A DNA stretch of 38,177 nucleotides from a cyanobacterium PCC 7702 (lineage in GTDB: Bacteria; Cyanobacteriota; Cyanobacteriia; Cyanobacteriales; Nostocaceae): the NCBI GenBank assembly GCA_000332255.1, contig KB235926.1:3517832-3556008 (forward strand). The letters run 5' to 3'. The notes beneath the pieces were generated by a model, which was given only the letters and a program-made list of their open reading frames with translations, was not told where the DNA came from and did no database searches. Both the position numbers and the translations under genes were made by a program. Each line of letters opens with the position of its first letter. Positions within the stretch are counted from its first letter, which is position 1. Positions 1 through 8,445 of the stretch are shown here, in pieces.

Positions 1-570
1 ACCTTCAAGGAATTCGACACTGCCAAAGGCTGTATCAGCTAAAATAATTGTCTGGAAATGTTGAGTTAAAGATTGAGGTAAACGTTTAACCATTTTGAGT
101 CCAAGTCTTGCGGGAGATGGAGTTCCCTTACCTGGCCAAACCCGAAAATCCCAAGGAATACGCCATTTTCCTATTACCAAATAAACTACTACTAAATGGA
201 GACCACGCTTACCATTATAGACTTTGATTAAATCACTAAAGTCTTTGAATTTACCACGTTTTTCTAGAGTTGTTAGGTCAATTATTACTTGTAAAAATGG
301 TCTACGCCCTCTACCAGATGAGGACAATGACTTGACAACTGTTTGTAATACATGATGACGAATTATCCGAATCATTTTCCTTGTTGACCAAGGATTGATA
401 TTTAAAAATCGGCTGATTGCACTTGGGGACTTTGTCTGACTGTATTCAGGTAATGGGTGTCCTTGTCCTTCTAAAAACAATGCCAGCATAGCCTCTAGGT
501 TATCTTTTTGGTACTGTGTCGGCATCAATTCTTTGAGGGTGTAAACTAATTCTTGGGCGTGGGCAAGCAT
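1..570 (-). CDS. DDE transposase (IS4/DDE_Tnp_1-like), 5' part; runs off the left edge
   Basis: Reading leftward from an ATG at 568-570 gives 190 uninterrupted codons to the first base of the window, so the gene is cut by the edge. The protein begins MLAHAQELVYTLKELMPTQY. It contains two blocks typical of cyanobacterial IS4/IS701-like DDE transposases: VIIDLTTLEKRGKF at about residues 94-107, with the first catalytic Asp, and IILADTAFGSVEFL near residues 176-189, with the second. The third acidic residue would lie outside the window. The product would catalyse cut-and-paste movement of its own insertion sequence. No terminal inverted repeat or target duplication could be identified in the upstream DNA (571-720), so the right end of the element is not defined. 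The family is assigned from motifs only and the exact IS family is uncertain. Confidence 0.75.
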   Translation of the reverse strand, partial: MLAHAQELVYTLKELMPTQYQKDNLEAMLALFLEGQGHPLPEYSQTKSPSAISRFLNINPWSTRKMIRIIRHHVLQTVVKSLSSSGRGRRPFLQVIIDLTTLEKRGKFKDFSDLIKVYNGKRGLHLVVVYLVIGKWRIPWDFRVWPGKGTPSPARLGLKMVKRLPQSLTQHFQTIILADTAFGSVEFLEG

Positions 571-1076
571 TTTTCTTGCTTTAATTTCGATATTTCACGC
601 CTTTTCTCTCATGTTTTGAGATTCAAATGCAATCATCCCTATATCTGAGGTCAACAAGTTTTTGCATTCTATCATCTGTTTTTCTCTGTATTTATGATGA
701 ACCTAATGTTACATTCGTTACTAAAAATATTTAATTAGTTCTATTCACCTGTTGTTATAGTTGGGTACTAGTTTATTTGTCCTTTACGGGTTACTACGGT
801 TGGTGCAAGATGTGAGAAGAAAAATAGGTATTGACCAAGTTTTACCAATGTGGTGTTGCAAGGTGTTGTCGCTTGTGTGTCGATGCTATGGAAAGTTATG
901 GTTTGCCCGCGTTTTTGCACAATCACCTTTTTGATGAATTTATACTAGTAAAAACCACCTGCTGGATGCAGGTGGCAAGGGTAAGCATGCATTATTTATT
1001 TTCATGATTACCACTTTTAGATGACAATATCTTGTCATTTTTGTGTTGATGTTGTGGATAGTGATAGTTGAGTTAT
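571..1076. other. Intergenic stretch between transposase and hypothetical gene
   Basis: This AT-rich stretch shows no convincing reading frame on either strand. The part next to the transposase (571-720) should contain the right end of the insertion sequence, but I could not see a clear inverted repeat because the other end is outside the window. The only structured element recognised is the hairpin terminator at 950-975. Confidence 0.5.
950..975 (-). terminator. Rho-independent terminator after the small hypothetical gene
   Basis: The arms 955-962 (CCACCTGC) and 968-975 (GCAGGTGG) pair perfectly over 8 bp around a 5-nt loop. Read on the minus strand, the stem is followed at once by a run of T residues (950-954). 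This is the classic intrinsic terminator layout. It lies about 100 nt downstream of the stop codon of the minus-strand gene at 1077-1511. Confidence 0.75.
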
Positions 1077-1511
1077 TTATCTACGCCGCACGTGCAATCC
1101 ATCGAGTCCCTGTTTAATCCAACTCAAACACTCGTATTCAGACGTGAAAATTTTTGGTGCTGCAATATTATTTAATGAGTCGGGAGGATAGTGATCGTAA
1201 AAATATTTATCGGTTTCGCGATAGACAATAATCAAATTGTTTCGATAAATGTAGCGATGCTGAAAATAATCGCCTTCGCTAACGAATTCTAAATTTTTGT
1301 CAATATGTTCTTTAGCTATCTCTAGGATGTTATTGATGCTGCTGCCGTAGATTCCGGCTGGATTTTCTGCTTTATGAAAGCGGCTTTTATAACCAATTTC
1401 TGATAAAAGTTTATAGGAATAAATTTCGTGATTGCCTGCTTTTCCAAAAACAAAGGGAATGATTAGGTAACCTTTGTATGAAAGGGAATGTTCGTATAAA
1501 AGACGGTCCAT
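1077..1511 (-). CDS. Hypothetical protein
   Basis: This 144-residue protein matches no domain I recognise. It is rich in Tyr, Ile, Asn and Lys and has no signal peptide or membrane helix, so it is probably a small soluble protein. The start was set at ATG 1509-1511 because a strong Shine-Dalgarno sequence GGAGGT (1516-1521, minus strand) sits 4 nt upstream. A GTG two codons earlier overlaps that ribosome site and is less likely. A clean intrinsic terminator about 100 nt downstream supports a real monocistronic gene. The C-terminus is basic (HVRRR). Function is unknown. The nearby transposase raises the possibility of accessory status, but no transfer signal was seen in the gene itself. Confidence 0.65.
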   Translation of the reverse strand: MDRLLYEHSLSYKGYLIIPFVFGKAGNHEIYSYKLLSEIGYKSRFHKAENPAGIYGSSINNILEIAKEHIDKNLEFVSEGDYFQHRYIYRNNLIIVYRETDKYFYDHYPPDSLNNIAAPKIFTSEYECLSWIKQGLDGLHVRRR

Positions 1512-1858
1512 GTGCACCTCCGGTATTGTTGCTGTTCACAAACAACTTCCTCACGTTTCACCACAAATTTATTATCTCTCTTTTTGCGGAGAATTATGAA
1601 GTAATTAAGAAGGTGGAATAGACCAGGCTCGTTTTCAAAGCTAGCTGAGCTTCAAAACGGCAAGATTTTGCAAATTACTGGTATCAACTCATGGCAACTG
1701 GTCCTTAGAAAGTACAAGCAGTTTGTACGAAACTAAGTCATCTGTGCTCTAGCAGATGGTCTCAAACCCCTGAATTACAAATCCCGAGAATGCAAACTTT
1801 ATTCCATATTCCATCTGCTGCTTTCAAGCATGGGGAGCGATCGCCATTGCACAGACAC
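1512..1858. other. Intergenic stretch with an imperfect hairpin
   Basis: No gene is recognisable here. An imperfect inverted repeat at 1631-1658 (arms beginning GTTTTCAAAGCT and ending AGCTTCAAAAC) could form a hairpin but lacks a T-run on either side, so I do not call it a terminator. The stretch should hold the promoter of the gene at 1077-1511 and the 3' end of the DUF3131 transcript. Confidence 0.4.
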
Positions 1859-3247
1859 TTATTCCGCAGCTGCATGAGAACAGGAGGAGCGTGGTGTTTG
1901 TAGGACTTTTGCCCAAACTGTAAGTGGTTTGCCAACTTGTTTATAAAGTAAAGTTTCTAGAATTATGCCGTTGTTGTGAGCGGTGAGTGCTTGATTTGGT
2001 TCGCGCAGGAATTCGTAGAAGCCGCTGTACCAACCTTTACTAGATTTAAGATGCAATCGAACAAAATCAAACAACTGACGGGTGTAAGCACTGTTGTAAA
2101 GTACGTGCCATCCTATAGCTGCAGTTGTGCTCAAAAAGCGCAGGTGATTGTATTTTTGTCCTGTGGGTGCGATCGCACTCCAAGGTTCTCCGTTGACAAA
2201 CAAACAATTATAAACGAAGTGAGGAGGACGATCTAAATAATCTTCCGTAACTGCGGTTAATTGGTTTGTAACTCGATAACGCGCTTCTTGAGCAGCTAAA
2301 ATGCGATCTGCATAAGCTTTGGGTAGAGTTTGAAATCCAGTTTCTATACCGTCTAGGATATAAGGTCCGCTGAGGACGTAGTTGGCAGCTCCGGAATTTT
2401 TATAGTTGCGTTGATCGTAAGGTATTCCCTGTCCGTAAAGATTGACAAAGGCTGTGTGGCTGTGGTAGTCCAGGGCTTGGCTGACGTTTAAACCCCATAA
2501 CTTTAAACCGCAGGCGCTGTAATTTTCGTAACCCAAACGACCTTCTTGTTTATACTCTTCTTTTTCTTGAACAATTCTAGTTCCATACATTTGTCCGTTG
2601 TTGGTGAGTCGTTTAACTCGCCAATGTCTCCAAAGGGCTTCTACGTGCGGTTGCCAGTGGGGATACTTAGCGGCGATAATTTTTAACCAAATTGCCATTC
2701 TTCCCAAATCTATGGCTGACCATCCTGTTTCTTGCCATTTTTCTGGTTGATTGGAATTTATGGGTATAAGAGTTTTTGAGTTGTAAGCTTTGTTTGGCAA
2801 TTCATCTTTGTACAGAGGAATTGACTTTAAAGTCTCTAACATCTTGTCGAGCTTTGCTTCTAATTCTGATGCAGGTATGATGTTAAGTTCTTTGGCGCTT
2901 ACTAAAGCAGCGATCGCTGTGGCTTGATCCCACATCGTCACAAAGTTCGATCCGTCTACGGAATTGACCAAACCTGTATCGTTATTCCAGTTGTGCTGAA
3001 AATATAACCAGGCCTGACGGGCGATCGCCATTTCTTCTTGGCTTAGCGTTCCCACACCAGGAGCAACATATGGAGTTTTGGCAATTTTTATTTGGCTGGG
3101 ACTAATTGGTGTACCGCGCCATGCTAAGGAGCGAGTATCTAGCATAGCTATTGTTTCAGCTTCTTGAACTGCTGCGGAATTTAATTGGGGTGTTGATATG
3201 TCAGTCTTTTGCACGACAGAAGTACCACAAATAAATGCTGTAACCAA
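1859..3247 (-). CDS. DUF3131 domain protein, N-terminus probably displaced by a frameshift
   Basis: The 462-residue frame carries a DUF3131-type region beginning near residue 70 (EEMAIARQAWLYFQHNW, then WDQATAIAALVSAKELNII). Cyanobacterial relatives are secreted or membrane-anchored and of unknown function, and the helical-repeat architecture resembles glycan-active alpha/alpha-barrel proteins. The only start in frame is TTG at 3245-3247, which has no Shine-Dalgarno sequence and lies 9 nt inside an in-frame stop (3257-3259). In another frame just upstream, codons for QPAVIAAIAITSLNYWL read like the end of a signal or membrane anchor, and the first in-frame residues VTAFICGTSVVQ also look like the end of a hydrophobic segment. 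I infer that the true anchor and start lie upstream in another frame, separated by an indel near 3245-3260. The catalytic-looking body is intact. If the shift is real, the protein is made without its anchor or not at all. Confidence 0.7.
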   Translation of the reverse strand: MVTAFICGTSVVQKTDISTPQLNSAAVQEAETIAMLDTRSLAWRGTPISPSQIKIAKTPYVAPGVGTLSQEEMAIARQAWLYFQHNWNNDTGLVNSVDGSNFVTMWDQATAIAALVSAKELNIIPASELEAKLDKMLETLKSIPLYKDELPNKAYNSKTLIPINSNQPEKWQETGWSAIDLGRMAIWLKIIAAKYPHWQPHVEALWRHWRVKRLTNNGQMYGTRIVQEKEEYKQEGRLGYENYSACGLKLWGLNVSQALDYHSHTAFVNLYGQGIPYDQRNYKNSGAANYVLSGPYILDGIETGFQTLPKAYADRILAAQEARYRVTNQLTAVTEDYLDRPPHFVYNCLFVNGEPWSAIAPTGQKYNHLRFLSTTAAIGWHVLYNSAYTRQLFDFVRLHLKSSKGWYSGFYEFLREPNQALTAHNNGIILETLLYKQVGKPLTVWAKVLQTPRSSCSHAAAE

Positions 3248-3579
3248 TAATTGAGACTAGTAATAGCGATTGCTGCTATTACTGCTGGTTGTCCCACACA
3301 AACTATTTCAGCTTGGAGGTTTCCCAGTCAAAAGTGATTTTCTTGCATTTGTATCCGATCGCTTTTGAGTACCACAAGAATAAAAATATACAAAATTTAG
3401 AAAACTTTTCCTTCTTATTAAAGATTTTGCGGAGAATAATATGTTATTTATTATACTTTAAATATATAAAGATAAAAGTATTTTTTTATACTAAACAGGT
3501 AGAATTTACCACCTCGACTTTCAGTGCGATCGTTCTATGATTGCTAGGATTAGAACCAACAACTGCTACTTTGCCAATT
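3248..3579. other. AT-rich intergenic stretch with a tRNA-like 3' fragment at its right end
   Basis: The left part (3248-3300) includes the likely out-of-frame N-terminus of the DUF3131 gene. 3300-3500 is very AT-rich with no credible gene. At about 3541-3600 the minus strand resembles the 3' half of a tRNA: GGTTCTAATCC takes the place of the T-loop consensus GGTTCGAATCC, preceded by a CATAAT anticodon-loop-like block. The 5' half and the acceptor stem cannot be built, so it is not called a tRNA gene. Confidence 0.4.
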
Positions 3580-4358
3580 ATGGACTCCAGTTGTATCAAA
3601 GCTTCTTTTTTAAACGCAATGTGGCAACAAGTGCGGACAAAAGAAGCATCTCAAAACTGTGCTCGCTATTTTCCACTCTCAAACGGACGTTACGAGGTCA
3701 AACCAGGTTTAATTCCCTTTGGAAGTGATTTAGGTAATGGTATTGCTGATCGACGAGTATTTCAAATAGATGATAATTTTGCTGATTATCGTGAAGCTAA
3801 GCTTTTAGCGCGTGCTGAGCGTTTGAGCAAGTACTATCAAACTTGCAATTATTCCACTGCTGTGGCGAGTGCGATCGCTCGTTTGATAAGCTATCGCCTG
3901 ACTCAGGAATATCCCCATTTATTTGGGGTTGAGAAGTTAGCTCGCGGTCAGATGGCTTTTTACAGTCGCTTGAGATGCGATAGTTAAGACTACGATCGCG
4001 GACAAACCAATGGTGCGGTTTGCTTGGGGGTTGAGTACAGACACCCCTCTCAACCATCACCCGGAACCGCCAATGAATATACTACCTTTACAATGGCAAG
4101 GTCGAAATTTCGATCCTAACAATCCCCGTCTTTACCTGCGAATTGAACGCCAAGTTATCTGGGGACTACCAAAATACGAGGCGGTATTGTTTGTGATTCG
4201 CACCTACTTTTGAGATTGTCATGCGATCAAAAAAGATCCGCACCTGCGCGCTCAGCTAGCTGGTTTCTGCTATTGGCTCGATGACGCCAGATTCTCTGAT
4301 TTATAAGGGCTTGTTCGAAAGTCAAGATAGCATTTTAGCTTGGCTGGAAGAAATTTAG
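3580..4358 (+). pseudogene. DUF3445 (heme-dependent oxidative N-demethylase-like) pseudogene
   Basis: Three separated pieces of one DUF3445-family protein lie in order. The N-terminal block (3580-3987) reads ARYFPLSNGRYEVKPGLIPF and FQIDDNFADYREAKLLARAE. A central block starts near 4010 with RFAWGLSTDTPLNHHPEPP and continues to PRLYLRIERQVIWGLPKYEA. A C-terminal block in another frame ends at TAG 4356-4358 (MTPDSLIYKGL, ILAWLEEI). Intact family members are about 300 residues or more, and the stretch between the first two blocks is mostly missing here, so a deletion of several hundred bases is inferred. In-frame stops (after 3987 and at 4211-4213) and at least one frameshift near 4270-4290 rule out a working product. 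Relatives are annotated as heme-dependent oxidative N-demethylase family proteins, and that function is known only from the family. The start codon is uncertain because the gene's 5' end merges with the tRNA-like scrap. Confidence 0.85.
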
Positions 4359-4404
4359 GCTTTGCTAGTTGGGGAGTTAACAGGTTGGCGATCGCTTTAT
4401 TTTT

Positions 4405-4920
4405 TTAATATTCAGTACTAGCAGCGATCGCTGCAGCAATTTCATGTTTTAGCTCTTGGCGGATAATTTCCGCTCCAAATACTGTCAGGACATCTATCAA
4501 TTCTCTAACCCAGTTATGTTTAATAATGGTAATCATGGCGGAACTACCGGGAGTTATAAAGTTGCTGATTTGCTTTAATGTTTGGTCGTCAAATCCCAAA
4601 TCGATGGCTTTAACACTCAAAGTACCTGCTGTAGCGCCTAGTAAAATACTATCAACGGGAGCACCGGCGATAATTCCAACTATACAGCTGGCGATGGCGC
4701 TGATAATGCTTGTACTGCGATTGGTACCTCGCCCGTGCTGGATCTGTAGATACAGTTTGCCAGATTTATCTCTGGTAATGACTGCCAAGTTACGGTAGAT
4801 GATTCCGTAGCAGATGTTAATAATTTTTTCTTTTTGGCGTTGCTTTAATTTCTGAACTACTTCTGCAGCTTGTTGTTCGTTTTGAAAGCTTGCCATGATG
4901 AGAGCAAAAGAGTTTTCCAT
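4405..4920 (-). CDS. DUF1269 family protein
   Basis: The 171-residue protein has the layout of the DUF1269 family: an N-terminal alpha/beta part (MENSFALIMASFQNEQQAAE), a glycine/alanine-rich hydrophobic middle (about residues 75-110) that may contact or cross the membrane, and the typical PGSSAMITIIKHNWV then LTVFGAEIIRQEL ending. Family function is unknown, and members are common in cyanobacteria, often as membrane-associated stress proteins. The start is placed at ATG 4918-4920 because family members begin just before this beta-strand. A GTG at 4972-4974 would add 18 residues. No strong ribosome site decides between them. The gene stands alone between the DUF3445 wreck and a 0.5 kb gap, on the opposite strand to both neighbours. 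Confidence 0.75.
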   Translation of the reverse strand: MENSFALIMASFQNEQQAAEVVQKLKQRQKEKIINICYGIIYRNLAVITRDKSGKLYLQIQHGRGTNRSTSIISAIASCIVGIIAGAPVDSILLGATAGTLSVKAIDLGFDDQTLKQISNFITPGSSAMITIIKHNWVRELIDVLTVFGAEIIRQELKHEIAAAIAASTEY

Positions 4921-5479
4921 ATAGTTAGCGGCGCTGAAAACGTTTGTTTCTAAATTTGGCTGTAGCTGTTGCACAATTTTCTTCGACGTTTTGGGATTTG
5001 GGTTAGCAATTTTCAGGTGTGTGTTGGAATGAAAATTTTACTGGCTGTCATGATTTTTTTGGGAAATGGTTTTGAAAAAAGTTGTAAATTTTTAGCCCAA
5101 AGACACAAGTATAAAGCTAGTAAAATATAAAGAGTATAACTAAGGAATTTGTAAGCAAAAAATATCACAATTGTATATTTTTCATATATTAAGTAATTAA
5201 AGGCTGTAGAAAAACTCAAGTAATTGGAAATATTTTTCTCGAAGAGAAAATAGCATTAGGACTGTAGTTGCAGTTCTTATTTATTTCTTATGAAATTTTT
5301 ACACTTTTGATATACATTCCCAGTTGAATTGCAAATTATTTTCTAAACGGAAATCATGAAGCAAAAGGTTGCTGTGGGAGTAGCTTGTACTTTGAGTTGA
5401 AAGGTAAGACACAGAAGTTGCCAGATCTGGAGTTTGAGAGCAGGTTCAAAACTCAACCTATTAGTAATAAGGAAAAACT
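4921..5479. other. AT-rich intergenic stretch
   Basis: No credible gene was seen. A minus-strand frame at 5013-5219 encodes only low-complexity hydrophobic residues and has no ribosome site. The right end should hold the promoter of the serine-hydrolase gene at 5480. A perfect palindrome CCAGATCTGG lies near 5420-5430, significance unknown. Confidence 0.4.
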
Positions 5480-6619
5480 ATGAGAGCAAGCAATTCCCAA
5501 CCAAACCAAGCGGCGATCGCTGCTGACACTCTAATACAAAAAAACGAGTATTGCAATGTTGAGTCAATGAAGATGCGGTTGTTGCTTGATGCAGCAAGTG
5601 CTTTTTTCCAAAAGAACATGAACCCATATTATCCAACGAGTACTGTTTGGCGCGAAGGTGCGATCGCTTCGCTGTTATCAAAACCCATACCAGCGATCGG
5701 TGAGATGAAAATAAAAACCAACAAGTATGGTAAACTCACCCTCAATGAATACATTGTCCGAGCTTCCATAGATGGATTGATCTTGGTGCATCGCGGAACG
5801 ATTGTGTTTGAGAGCTACAAACAAATGCACCCATTTGATCGGCGTGAGTGGGGATCGGTTTGTAAGACTGTTATCGGTACTTGCGTGGGATTGTTGGAAG
5901 CAGAAGGCAAAATTGAGCTATCAAAATCGATTGCAACTTACTTACCCGAGCTTGTCGAGTGTGATTGGCAAGATATTCCGGTTGTTGATATTCTGAATAT
6001 GACAGCAAAACTTCATTACAGCAAACATTGCCTTGATTCAAATAAAAGAGCGCGACAGCTACTGCAAGCAATCAAGCACGTCCAACCTAGCGGTAGCGTC
6101 TGTGATTGTAACCCTATCAACTCCTTTGTTCTACAGTGTTTAGTCGAGCGCGTTACCAACCAACCAATTAACGAGTTCCTATCCGATCGCATCTGGCGCA
6201 AAATAGGTGCACAAGCAAACGCATTCCTTTTCCAAGACGGTGATTCCCTGGGTTGTTTGAGAATTTCTTCGACTTTGCGCGACATCGCCTGCTACGGAAT
6301 GCTGTTTACTCCTAGCTGGAGCAAGGTTTCTCAACAGTGTGTTGTTCCCCAGTCTGTAGTCAATAAAATCCAGAACAGTCGAAGGACAAGTGCAATAGAA
6401 GGTATTGATTATTTAGAAGCTTTAGGCGAGCGTCCATTTGCTTGCGCCTATCAATGGGATTGGGTTATGGCGGACGGTGACTTTTTCAAGTCTGGTGGAG
6501 GTGGTCAGGGTTTGTATATTTCGCGAATACGGGATTTGGTAATTGCCTACTTTCATAGCGATCGCCATGCTGGTGATGAGGCTATTGCTCGCATACTTGC
6601 TAGATCTATTTTATTTTGA
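5480..6619 (+). CDS. Beta-lactamase/6-aminohexanoate-hydrolase-fold serine hydrolase with altered active site
   Basis: The 379-residue protein belongs to the PF00144 (class C beta-lactamase/esterase/NylB-type) fold. The nucleophile motif SxxK is S126-V-C-K129. The segment ALGERPFACAYQWDW followed by KSGGGGQGLYISR (337-349) fits the third, KTG/HxG-like motif and the oxyanion strand. The second motif is odd: where NylB-like relatives have a catalytic Tyr in a block such as GSVFHYKS, this protein reads GSVCDCNP (205-212), placing Cys210 at the Tyr position. No signal peptide is obvious, so a cytoplasmic location is likely. ATG 5480-5482 is preceded by AAGGA at a suitable distance. It is a lone gene convergent with the efflux cluster. 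Substrate is unknown; an amide or ester hydrolase or a catalytically dead derivative are both possible. Confidence 0.8.
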   Translation: MRASNSQPNQAAIAADTLIQKNEYCNVESMKMRLLLDAASAFFQKNMNPYYPTSTVWREGAIASLLSKPIPAIGEMKIKTNKYGKLTLNEYIVRASIDGLILVHRGTIVFESYKQMHPFDRREWGSVCKTVIGTCVGLLEAEGKIELSKSIATYLPELVECDWQDIPVVDILNMTAKLHYSKHCLDSNKRARQLLQAIKHVQPSGSVCDCNPINSFVLQCLVERVTNQPINEFLSDRIWRKIGAQANAFLFQDGDSLGCLRISSTLRDIACYGMLFTPSWSKVSQQCVVPQSVVNKIQNSRRTSAIEGIDYLEALGERPFACAYQWDWVMADGDFFKSGGGGQGLYISRIRDLVIAYFHSDRHAGDEAIARILARSILF

Positions 6620-6824
6620 CTTGAGTGTAGGCAATACTGCATCCAATGTTTGTTGGACGATAATTTTATTGGTCGTCGCAGTGAGTACTCAAAGCTACTT
6701 GCTGCAAAGATTCATCGCAATTGTTAGTAGTAAGCGATTTATCGCTTGTAGGTAGGTGTGCAAGTTTTCAGGGCAAAAGCTGTGACTGCAAACTTTTTTG
6801 ATAAATATTATTTTCTAAACAAAA

Positions 6825-8402
6825 TTAGTGTGCTACAGCACCACCTGTTGGCTTAACTTTCTTGAAAAAAAGAATTGCTATACCACTAAGCAACAGGGAA
6901 AGACCAATAAAGTAAAAACAATCATTAAAAGCCAAAACAAAGGCTTCGCGGCGGACAATATTATCGATGGCTTTAATCGCTGCTGTGTGTGCTGTATTCA
7001 AATCGAAGCCTTGACTTATAAAATACTGGGTTAATTGATTAATTCTCTGTTGAGTTTCTGAACTATATAAGGATACAGCTTCACCTAATTGATGGGAGTG
7101 AAATTGTTCTCTATTCGTCAATAAAGTGGCTAAAGATGCGATTCCTATCGAACCACCTAAATTTCGCATCATATTAAACAAACCACTTGCTGAACCTGCT
7201 TCTTGCGGACTCAAACCAGCTGTAGCAACAGAAGTTAGTGGAACCATAATTAATGGTTGTCCCAAAGCACGGACAAGTTGTGACCAAATCAACTAGTCGT
7301 GTCCAGTAAGATATGTCATTTTTGAATTCATGAATGCACTGGTAGCAAATAATGTTACTCCTAGCGCCACTAGAAAACGAGCGTCTATTCGTTGCATTAA
7401 TCTGGGGATAAAAGGAATGATAAATAATTGAGGTATTCCTGCCCACATTAGCACTTGGCCAATTTGTAGTGCATTGTATTGTTGAATTTGAGCTAAATAT
7501 AGCGGTAGTATATAAATAGAACCGTATAATCCTACTCCTAGGGATACGTTGACAATACTAGCTAAACCGAAGTTGCGTCGTCCTAGCAGTCGGAGATTAA
7601 TAAATGGTCGTCTGCTAGTAAATTCAATCCAGAAAAAAAGAATTAAGAAAATGGCCGCTACTATACTTAAGCGCAGGATCAAGGGAGAATGAAACCAATC
7701 TTTGCGACTACCTTCTTCTAAAACTACCTGTAGGGAACCCAAACCAATTGCCATAGTAATGATTCCCCACCAGTCACCTTCTTTTAATAAAGATAATTGG
7801 GGACGTTGTGGGTTAATTCCATACCAAATTCCAGTTAGCATTAGCAATCCTGGAATTGAGTTTATATAAAAGTTGTATTGCCAACTAAAGTTTTCTGTTA
7901 GCCATCCTCCTACAGTTGGGCCAATTGATGGAGCAAAAACAGCTGAGACGGCGAATGCTGCTAAACCAGCTGGTTGTTTAGACGGAGGTAAACAAGTGAG
8001 TACGATAGTCAGAGCAGAAGGAATTAAAACTCCTCCTGTAAATCCTTGAGCGGCACGAAAAATAATCATGGAATTGAGATTCCACGCCCAAGCGCAGCAG
8101 ATGGAAAAAAAGATAAATAAAGCAGTATTTACTAATAAATATCTTTTGAGAGAAAATACTCGTGATAGCCATCCCGTGAGGGGAATTACTACAATTTCTG
8201 CTACTAAATAAGCTGTAGAAATCCAAGAACCTTCTTCTAAAGTGGCTCCCAAGCTGGCTTGAATTTGTTGTAAAGATGCATTGGTAATTTGAATGTCCAG
8301 TACTGCCATAAATGCACCGAGCATACTGGCTAAGACACCAATCCAAGTTCTCAAGGAGACCGGAGGGGAGGAAGATGGGATAACTGCACTTTTATTAGTC
8401 AC
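6825..8402 (-). pseudogene. DHA2-family (EmrB-type) MFS drug exporter interrupted by an in-frame TAG
   Basis: A 525-codon frame encodes a 14-helix MFS drug:proton antiporter of the DHA2/EmrB-QacA type. It has motif A-like GWLSRVFSLKRYL after helix 2, motif C-like GPTVGGWLTENFSWQYNFYI near helix 5, and the late block SGLFNMMRNLGGSIGIA. One TAG (7293-7295) in the middle of the loop text TGHD-stop-LIWSQLVRALGQP cuts it at codon 370. Both sides stay in the same frame and align without gap to the family, so a single substitution is the only damage seen. The truncated protein would lose the last helices and be inactive unless TAG is read through. The start is GTG 8400-8402 with GGAG upstream. It is the last gene of the marR-hlyD-MFS locus, 43 nt after the EntS-type exporter. 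EmrA/HlyD proteins normally partner DHA2 exporters, so this was probably the original partner. Confidence 0.85.
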
Positions 8403-8445
8403 AGCAGTACTCCGAGGTGAGAAAATCTATTTTTGTTAGGAGAGA

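Noticed and set aside
956-975. Inverted repeat considered as an insertion-sequence end
   Set aside because: It is a perfect hairpin with a T-run in the right orientation for the neighbouring gene, so a terminator is the better reading.
5013-5219. Small hydrophobic minus-strand frame
   Set aside because: Low-complexity AT-rich DNA without ribosome site or neighbouring transcript.
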